Assembly (NCBI GenBank): GCA_015501055.1
Contig: JADNYV010000793.1
Location: forward strand, 1 to 15,489
DNA from: Mucidula mucida
Taxonomy: Eukaryota; Basidiomycota; Agaricomycetes; Agaricales; Physalacriaceae
Length of the DNA: 15,489 nt
Direction of reading: 5' to 3'
The notes under the pieces: model-generated
What the model saw: the letters and a program-made list of their open reading frames with translations, nothing else
Database searches by the model: none
Told to the model about the DNA's origin: nothing
In this document: positions 8,421 through 15,489 of the stretch, piece after piece
Position numbering within the stretch: the first letter of the stretch is position 1
Layout of the letters: every line of letters starts with the position of its first letter
Position numbers and translations under genes: made by a program

Positions 8421-9291
8421 CCGAGGCGCTGCTAGCTGTGAAGTTTAGCTGTTAAAGTTGATTGTGCCTTGATATTATATCAATAGAATGTTTACCTAGG
8501 GTTTATTGCCCAAACACGCCTGCCTGCCAGTGGACGAGTGAGTGGATGGAGCTTTCCATACTCATCGCTGCAGAAAAAGCCGGAAAACGAGCGGGTGGTA
8601 CAGTGATGAGTAGCACCTTATGCCGTTACTAGCCAGTCTCGTTATGATTAAAAGGCCTAGCCCTTGGATTTCGGAATCAGCAAGTCTGCGAATAGATCTC
8701 GTGGACGAGAACCAGGCAGGCCATCAGGCCTGCATTGGCTACAATCAGCACGGGGAAACGACCTATAGGGAGGCAGATGCAAGTCGTCGAATCAGTGGGA
8801 GAATGGAAGGGCGAATCACAAGAAAGAATAGCCCGGATTCAGGGGGAAAGAGACGTGTGGTGTGGGCAAGAATCCTCTCGCACTGTAGTGTGATCTAGAT
8901 GTGATGGTGGATCGGAAGGTTGTACTGAAACTCCGATTAGTGAAAGCTTCTCAGAATGAGAGTTGTCTCAGCCGAACCAACCCAACTACTACGGCAAAAA
9001 AAAAAATTACGACCTCGCCTATACACGGCGCAGCCAACTAACCAGAGGTGGACAGGATACACCTCCAAGAAATTGCGCGACGAGCACGCCCGCTCATATC
9101 GTAAAGGAGCTATAATTATACGTATGTGCAAGTGACGTTGTGTACTGGTATGGATGGAGAATGTCGAAGGACGTCTGGTGCGTTATACAGGTAACACGTG
9201 GTATCGAATAAGAAGGTGTAAGGTATCGGCTGAACGTGTAACTGATTATAAGATGTCAGTATCCTACAAGCCGAGCGAAGACTGCCCCTCC
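8421..9291. other. Intergenic region between paralogues A and B, no gene called
   Basis: This holds the upstream region of the gene starting at 8331 and the 3' flank of the gene ending at 9292. The part at about 8545-8935 is homologous to the upstream region of the second gene. A run of eleven A's lies near 8996-9006. A plus-strand open frame of 92 codons (8620-8898) falls in the homologous block, but its frame is not consistently conserved with the other copy, so it is not called. Confidence 0.5.
8545..8935 (-). repeat. Duplicated upstream block, copy A
   Basis: This block about 120-520 bp upstream of the TATA box of the gene at 5779-8331 matches 11655-12075, which has the same position relative to the next gene. 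Shared anchors include atgccgtta (about 8620 and 11725), ttacaatcag or ctacaatcag (about 8739 and 11837), and a nearly identical 24-bp stretch at 8891-8914 and 12031-12054 (gatggtggatcg core). Shared position and order indicate common descent from one duplication of gene plus promoter. Confidence 0.65.
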
Positions 9292-11438
9292 TCAGTCAGC
9301 GTGCTTGCGCTTTCTACGAGGCTTTGTCACTTTAGCATTAGGACCGTGTTGATCGCGCCAATGTCGTTGAACAGATGTCTGATCGCGGTAATGGTTTCCA
9401 CATATGTGGCATTGTAGAGGAGGCCCGCCACTGTGCTTTGTTCGCATATGACCTGATAAACCGCTTTAACAAACACTCAGTACATCTATCTAAGAAAGGA
9501 AACTTACGAACTAAAGCACTCTTGATAGTGAAGCTGTGTTCTGGTGAACATACGGTGCAGAAATGACGAGGCTGGGGGTTGACCTTGCGCATCTTCTGTT
9601 GTGCCTGGGGGTCGGGTTCACGCGTGCCTCGGGTCTGCTTGCAGCCCAGACGAAGGACCAAAGTGCTAGGTCCTGCTACAGCGTTTTCGGGAGTAGGCGA
9701 CACGGCAAGAGGGACTGGCATGGTTGGTGTCGCAGACGTAGATTCCGAGTCCTCAGGCACGCATAGTCCACCAACATACAAGATTGGTGGACTGTCCAAA
9801 TTCGCATAGCCGAAAGCATTGTTAGGCGTATAGTACTCCGCCGTGTCCTCTGGCGTCGGAAAGAAAGCCCCATCGTAGCTTTGAGCGGACGACAATGCAG
9901 CCAGAGTCTGATAACCCGCTAGGTTCTGCATGTTGACATGCAGTTGCGAAACATCAACGAGATTATAATTCTCTGACGTTCCCGATGGCGCGACGCGATT
10001 AGGCTGAGTGAAATATGACGACGAAGCACCATAAAACTGGTATCCAGGCTCGGATCCTTGTATGTGGATGACACGACGGCCTTGTTCTCTGGTATCGGGC
10101 AGCGGACTACTAATCTCGGCAGCAAAGATGCTCGGGTTCCGTTGAATTGGAGGATACATCTGGGTATCCCACGCAACGCTAGACGACGACGGAGGACCGC
10201 GAGCACCCGAGAACATTGCAGTAAAAGACGGATCAACCGTCGACAGAGCGCGTACCGGTGCCGCATGGAGTGGTACGGGCCAATATGTCCAAGGAGGGCA
10301 CGAGGGAATCGACGTGCAATACTCAGGCTCGCGGAGCGCATTGCTCAAACCCGAGTTTCCCAGTACAATAGGGCTGCCGTTGGTAACCACCACATCGTTA
10401 GACCCCAAGACAGACTCTGAGTGGCTGTGGTGAAGCATGCCAGGTATTTGCCTAGAACGCTGACCAGCCGAGTCTGAGTACCGTCGCGTAACCGGACGAT
10501 AGATCGTCGGTATTTGCAGGAGGTTGGCTGGATTAGCACTAGCGGGCGACGGATATTCCCACGGCGAAAGTGAAGACACTGTAGAGGATGGAGACGGCGA
10601 GGTGGACTGGATTTCGGATCCTTCGCCAACATGCAATTTCTGCATATCCATGGCTAGAAACGAGTCAGAAGGATTACTCCGATGAAGCACTGGACGCTGA
10701 GAAGGTTGGGAATCGGAATGCCGTCGACCGGAAGTGTAGGCCAAGTTGGAGTCTACGGTGGGCTGGGGATAGAATGTGTTCCATGACTGTACAGACACAT
10801 TGTCATAAGTGTCGGAGGAGATGTCCAGTGCTTGTTGGGTACCCGATTGGTTCCATGTCTGTTCATAGAACGGTCTACCAATAGGCTGATGCGGTAATGC
10901 GTCGTCTTCGTTGTCGGATGTTGCGACTGGAACGGTCTGAATGAGAAGATGCGCCAGTGAAGGCAAGGTAGACGCACAAGGATCCTCGTCTACAGTAGAC
11001 GACGTAACACCGAGTGAAGAGAGGGTATCGCTCCACGCACTATCAGACTCTGGAACATAGGCTAGATGAGCGCGACGCATGGAGGCTGAAAAGATGCCTT
11101 CAAGTACCATTGGAAACTCTTCGCTGCGACCACACGGTACTCGCCGCCATCATCACTCCCTCTGGCGTCCCCGACGCAAAGCCGCTACCGCTATACAAGA
11201 CCTAGTCAGTATGTCAGAGCAAAATTCGGCAACACACAACGCACGGAGATAGCTGCATGGATCCAGCATCATTCTGGAGGAAGAAAAGATGCTCCTCTGA
11301 GGCGTCACCAGCAGGAGCATAGCCTCCATCGACGTCCATGCCAATAGAGTCAGACGTAAGGTGACGCCCAGGCCAAGGAACCTTAATCTCCGCGCCAGCC
11401 TCGTCATGATGTGAAGGACGATACGGGGTCCATGACAT
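9292..11438 (-). CDS. Two-finger C2H2 zinc-finger protein, probable transcription factor (paralogue B)
   Basis: Exons are 11438-11245, 11190-11108, 11049-10978, 10926-9508 and 9452-9292, giving 642 residues; introns are 54, 58, 51 and 55 nt with matching phases. Exons 3 (72 nt) and 5 (161 nt) are identical in length to those of the gene at 5779-8331, as are the phases of all four introns. Finger 1 (573-596) is C-x2-C-x14-H-x4-H; finger 2 (604-625) is C-x2-C-x12-H-x4-H, and the tail KPRRKRKH is basic. The N-terminal exon carries EEHLFFLQNDAGSMQLS. The middle region is Ser/Pro-rich with RRVS, RRHSDS and RRYSDS sites. It lacks the long internal duplication of its neighbour. Translation probably starts at 11438, about 66 bp after a TATA box; a second in-frame ATG (11339, MDVDGGY) aligns better with the paralogue's start. 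Intron 3 contains no stop and is 3n, so retention would add 17 residues. Confidence 0.85.
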
Positions 11439-11503
11439 GAGGGGGTATAGGGAATGGGAGAGAGTGAAGTTTCCTACTGACCCAACATTTTGACGTGCAA
11501 AGA

Positions 11504-11510
11504 CTTTATA
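11504..11510 (-). promoter_or_regulatory. TATA box of paralogue B
   Basis: The minus strand reads tataaag about 66 bp upstream of the ATG at 11438. A pyrimidine-rich stretch (cactctctcccattccc) lies between it and the ATG, as is common near fungal transcription starts. Confidence 0.6.
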
Positions 11511-12450
11511 AAAATACCAGTGATCGTAAGGCTGTTACTTAGCTGTTAAGCTGTAGAAACTTTGAGCACATGTGAGAAAGATATTACTATTCATATTTAT
11601 CTCGTAAACGCGACAAACGCGATCCTTCAGGACTGCATTGTGGGGATTCCGGGAGTATTTTATGATCCTCGCTGCCGGATGAGAGCAAGTTGGCCAGGTG
11701 CCAGCGGGAAGCCTATCGCCTCCGATGCCGTTACAAGCCTCATTGCATCAAGGAACCTCCAAATCCGGCTGGAAGCCTGGATCTGCTCGATGAGTTTGGG
11801 ACAAGATGACAGCAAGCATACATCAAGCGTCCATTGTTACAATCAGCTCGGACAAAGCAATCCCACAAGGAGACGGCTGGTACAAGAAGCAAGGCTTCGA
11901 ACGGTTGGCAGCGTAAAAGTGACTGATCGGCGTTCAGACCGCGACTCAACTGCACCAGAAGAAAACCGTAAACCAAGGTGCCGGAAAAAGGAAACTAGAA
12001 GAGTGGCGTTGCCAAATCTGCTGGCAGATATGATTTGGATATGATGGTGGATCGACAGAGGATGGCGTTGAAACTCCGACTCCTCTAAGCACCGAGTACC
12101 GCGAGGTGTAGGCTTACAGGAGACTAAATCTTCCTTTGCCTAATCAAAAAAAGTTTTGTAGTCTGAGAGTCAGGTTATGTTACTGAGATATGATACAAGT
12201 TGTAGAAATGTATGAAAATGTGTCCTGAAAATGCAATGCCAAGTGGGAGTGACTGGTCCGTGCGATGATATGATGTCTTGAAAAAAAACTGTAGTATGTA
12301 CAACAACCAAGACAACCTGTGCATGACGTTCAATGAAGATATGATACCAAGGAAGCAAAGCGAAACGTGATAGTGGTAGCGATATGCACGAATGATAGCA
12401 AAAATGACCGACATAATTAACAAGAACAGGCAATGATGGACCTGGATACT
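11511..12450. other. Intergenic region between paralogue B and the third C2H2 gene, no gene called
   Basis: This contains the upstream region of the gene starting at 11438, including the duplicated block, and the 3' flank of the gene ending at 12451. The longest open frame is on the plus strand (11562-12044, 160 codons). It lacks a recognisable domain, and its protein aligns only patchily with the corresponding frame near 8620-8898, so I do not call it a gene. Confidence 0.5.
11655..12075 (-). repeat. Duplicated upstream block, copy B
   Basis: This is the counterpart of 8545-8935, located about 145-570 bp upstream of the TATA box at 11504. It retains the anchors in the same order and ends with the near-identical stretch at 12031-12054 followed by gaaactccga. 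It marks the outer part of the tandem duplication that produced the two neighbouring C2H2 genes. Confidence 0.65.
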
Positions 12451-13550
12451 TCACTCTGGTGTGGGCTCCGAGCGTAAACGACGCCTTTTGTGAGTCTTCG
12501 GCCGTCCGTGGCCTTCTGACTTCTGGTGGCGGGCTAAAGAGGACTTATCCAGATAGCTTCGCGGACATGTGGGATGCTCGCAATGAAGTCTATAATCCTC
12601 GGCGCCGTGCTTCGTTTTAACATGGACTGTAATAAGATCAGATATTGTAGGGATCAGAAGCACTGTCAACGCCACTCACTCCCTAATGCCCCCTTCGTCG
12701 TAAAATCAACACCACATACTTCGCATATGAAGTTGGCAACGCTGCTGCCCTTGCGTTGCCTCTGAACAGCAGAGTCATTTCGTCCTCTTTTCCTCCGATG
12801 CGACATCAATGCGAGAGGTGTTGTCGATGTTGTGGGTGACAAATCCGAATTGTCTGCGCGCAGCTCTTCCTCGTGAACCACTAGTGGAGATGGCATGCTT
12901 GGACTATTATACGAGGTCAGGAATGTCGTAGAAGTAAGACCTGGGGTGCTTAAGGCAGGCGAGGGATGATTCGATTGCTGAGGAAATCCGTGAGACGTCG
13001 ACGGAGTCGGGGGGAGCGAGAAAGGCCTTGACAACGGAGAGAGTGAGATTTCGGCAAGGCGCGTGCAATAAGACGGGGACGAGCTGTCCTGGGCCGCATT
13101 AGGAGGAGCATGTATATATGAAGGCTCCTGTGGGACTTCAGGTGCCGTTATGGGGAGTCGGAGTGGGGAAGGAAAGGGGCTGTCCTCGGCTACAGTTCAT
13201 GAGGAATGCGTCAGCGAAGGAGATCAAAAGCGAAAATTGCGCTCCCACCCAACTGTGTTTGCTGGAGCGACGATATCCACGGCGACGCGAATTCGTCGTC
13301 TGTTAGGCGTCATTAGTAAAAGTTATCGTGAACAGGACGAGGAGATACCTCCAACAGACGAGAATCTAGGAATCCATACGAAGTCGCCCTAAGAAGAACT
13401 GATGAATATCCACGCTGCTGTGCCTGTCGAAAAAGCTCTTACAGAGAAGAAGCTGGGCAGCTGCAAAGGCAGTTCGGGATCTTGATCCAGGACGCCTTCA
13501 AAGGCCACCGGGTAGCTGCGCATTCTACTTGAGTGAGAGATGCCAGGCAT
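12451..13550 (-). CDS. Small two-finger C2H2 zinc-finger protein (third cluster member)
   Basis: Exons are 13550-13443, 13388-13349, 13299-13249, 13189-12680 and 12626-12451, giving 294 residues; introns are 54, 49, 59 and 53 nt and all phases fit. Finger 1 (C222, C225, H238, H243) is canonical C-x2-C-x12-H-x4-H. Finger 2 (C252, C257, H270, H276) is C-x4-C-x12-H-x5-H. A basic tail (KTHKRRRLR) follows. The N-terminal 200 residues are Ser/Pro/Thr-rich and probably disordered, with a basic patch SHRRKRGR just before the fingers. The intron inside finger 1 falls in phase 1 in the codon just before the first His, as in both upstream neighbours, which argues for shared ancestry. An in-frame ATG at 13523 has an A at -3 and may be the real start. 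Function is inferred as DNA binding only. Confidence 0.8.
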
Positions 13551-15305
13551 ATGGGCGAGGGAACGTACACATTTAACTGTCCAATTTCTGGCCACTCCAT
13601 GTTTGCCAAAGACGCTGTGTGAGAGGACTCTATCTTGGGTCCGATGCGATATAGATATGGGCCACAGACTATATACGTCCTTGGAGGGGCGCCCCCGAGA
13701 TAATCTGATTGCTATTAAGACACGTGGCATTGGGAGGTGGGATGCGGTGAGTTTCGACTGATGACATTAGACGCCCTTCCCTTCCTGGTCCCGGAGATTT
13801 TGGGGCTAGCGAGCACAAATCCATGACACCAGGGGGACGTCAAATCAAGAAAACGAGGGAAGCCAAGGGTGGAAAAGGATAAGATGTGTGAGGGTCGCAT
13901 TGGCGGTATGCCGTATGTCGAGCATGTGTCTCGATACTCGACGCCATCACCTGGGCTAAGAACCGAAGTTCGACATGCCCACGCGTGAGCTTGTGTGTCC
14001 ATCTTAAGGGAAGTGATATCCTTGTTCCATAGATGGCAGGTCCGAAGCATATCGGGACTGCTGGATCTTGTTCAACGCGCTAATCCAACTGAGGCCGCGA
14101 TTGTGACATCTGCACGCGCTTTGAGGTCAATGTAGCATTCGCGTGCGATCACGGTCGAAGAAGGGAGACGTGAGAGACAACGCCGCTCGGCTCCACGGCA
14201 AGTCGGGTCTCCAAATCGAGACAGAAGACAAGCATCAAACAGCACGGCGCTTAATAGCTGAACGGTCCTGCCTCTATTCATTGTAATATATTTGGAACGG
14301 CTACGTTGAACTTTTATGAATGGCTTCTTGTAGCAGGAGTTACTGCTAGCGAGCATGTCATTACTGTTCAAGTTCGTCCGGACTTCAGCCATCGTCAAGT
14401 CTCTACAACTGATGATTGTCTTCGCACACACGCTGTGTCAAACGTAAGGAGGACCAAACCCGCGAACATCTTTTATTAGAAATCGGTTGATTGAGTTGTC
14501 GATGGCAACACCAACAAAAGATGGCTGTGGCGTTCTGCGGGTCCTGCGCGGACGCGAACATTCCGAAAGCAGATGGCCTGAGACCGAAAGTAACATGTCG
14601 GGAATCATTGACAGGAACGCGAGACAGGCAATATTGAGAAATAATCCTCTTCCGGAGACGAAGCCCTTACAAGCGACTTGGCCTGAAAGGCGTACGGCGT
14701 CAGAGCTATGAAAGCCTTGCAGTTGCGGGGATGGAAATACCTACGTACGTAGAGGTTGTGTGTATTTCGAATCATCTCCGATAGGAGCACTGTAACGAGA
14801 AGTAACGGCGCAATGTGGGGCGGGGGGGGAGCAACAGATTCGCAGCGCTCAGCATCTCTCGGCATGTCAAGAACGGATGGCGAAGAATGACAGCAGTCCG
14901 TCAACCTGACTGGCACTGCAATGATCAGTTGGTTTGAAGCAATGACGGTCGTCTAGTACTAAACCAGATGAGTGGCACGTGCTTGATGATACTGTCGGGC
15001 ATATCTGTGGCGTTGTAACCCCTCGGAAAGCGTAAGTTTTGAGTTATACTATCTGATCGCGACTATTCGCCCTTAGCAGACGCAGAGTTATAGGGCAGTG
15101 GGATCTGAGTGCTCAGTGACATCAGAACGTTCCGCTCGACGCACTGGAGATCGCCTAGTGTCACAGTAGTAAGGGCGTGGTAGCATTTAAACACTGTTGG
15201 ATTAGAGAGTATCGTAGCGCAGGAGAGAGGGTGTAAACGCATGGAGAGGAACGGCAAGTCTTCGTGGTTGAAACTTGAAAACGAACAAACCCGGGCACCG
15301 ATCAT
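13551..15305. other. Long stretch without a confident gene
   Basis: About 1.75 kb upstream of the third C2H2 gene. Open frames of 70-120 codons occur on both strands (for example 14072-14431 minus and 14605-14916 minus), but none has a recognisable motif, a convincing splice context or similarity to the neighbouring genes. A TATA-like tatatag on the minus strand near 13669-13677 is over 110 bp from the ATG at 13550 and may or may not serve it. A run of nine G's occurs near 14821-14829. Confidence 0.5.
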
Positions 15306-15488
15306 CTACCGGCGTTCTCCGAACTCTCCATGAATCCTCCTAAATTCGTCGCCGCCAGGCCGCTTCATACCAGTTAGCGCGGCTTTGACGGTTTGAGGGG
15401 CATTGCGGCGAATGTAACCGAGTAATATGACACAATATGTGGGTTTGGACGAACCCCTCGCCAGGGGGACAAAGAAACAACCTAGCAG
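15306..15488 (-). CDS. Possible C-terminal exon of a gene entering from the right edge
   Basis: On the minus strand a frame is open from the window edge for 60 codons to a TAG at 15308-15306. It includes GYIRRNAPQTVKAALTGM and ends GEFGERR. No domain is recognised. It could be the last exon of a gene lying to the right or a chance frame; the only support is the uninterrupted frame and its unbiased, protein-like composition. Confidence 0.2.
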   Translation of the reverse strand: MLGCFFVPLARGSSKPTYCVILLGYIRRNAPQTVKAALTGMKRPGGDEFRRIHGEFGERR

Positions 15489-15489
15489 A

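Noticed and set aside
8620..8898. 92-codon plus-strand frame resembling part of the 160-codon frame at 11562-12044
   Set aside because: Both are in the duplicated upstream blocks. They share short in-frame matches (YNQ-G, RRV), but indels break the frame relation elsewhere and there is no known motif, so shared noncoding ancestry explains them better.
14072..14916. Minus-strand frames of 119 and 103 codons
   Set aside because: No recognisable domain, no similarity to the zinc-finger genes, and no convincing flanking introns or promoter.
1..15489. CRISPR array, rRNA, bacterial-style operon or phage elements
   Set aside because: No regularly spaced short direct repeats, no rRNA-like sequence, and the introns and retrotransposon show that this is eukaryotic DNA.

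Overview
The window looks like nuclear DNA of a filamentous basidiomycete, probably an agaricomycete. This is inferred from very short GT-AG introns (46-61 nt) with CTNAC/CTCAY branch-point-like sequences, four multi-exon genes all on the minus strand, and the end of a chromodomain Ty3/Gypsy element. All exon structures were assembled by hand from frame continuity and splice signals; none has transcript support.

Layout. (1) 1-1427: 3' end of a Ty3/Gypsy chromovirus (integrase C-terminus, GPY/F-like module, chromodomain, polypurine tract, 3' LTR), with a one-base frameshift at about 53. (2) 1698-2222: a second LTR of the same family, inverted, without visible target-site duplication. (3) 2577-4936: a five-exon conserved-looking gene of unknown function; its fourth exon is one base short of a readable frame. 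(4) 5779-8331 and 9292-11438: two paralogous five-exon genes for two-finger C2H2 zinc-finger proteins, matching in exon layout and upstream DNA, so a tandem segmental duplication of about 3.1 kb. (5) 12451-13550: a shorter, third two-finger C2H2 gene that keeps the same intron position inside finger 1. (6) 13551-15489: no confident gene; a possible last exon enters from the right edge.

The main biology is a head-to-tail cluster of three C2H2 regulators with long, low-complexity, Ser/Pro-rich N-terminal regions and C-terminal finger pairs followed by basic tails. The first two share an N-terminal motif (EEHxFFLxNxxGxxQ[IL]S) and many RRxS sites that fit basophilic kinases such as PKA. The 5.8-8.3 kb gene has also undergone an internal in-frame duplication of about 200 codons. 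I see no bacterial-type operon, CRISPR array, rRNA or tRNA.
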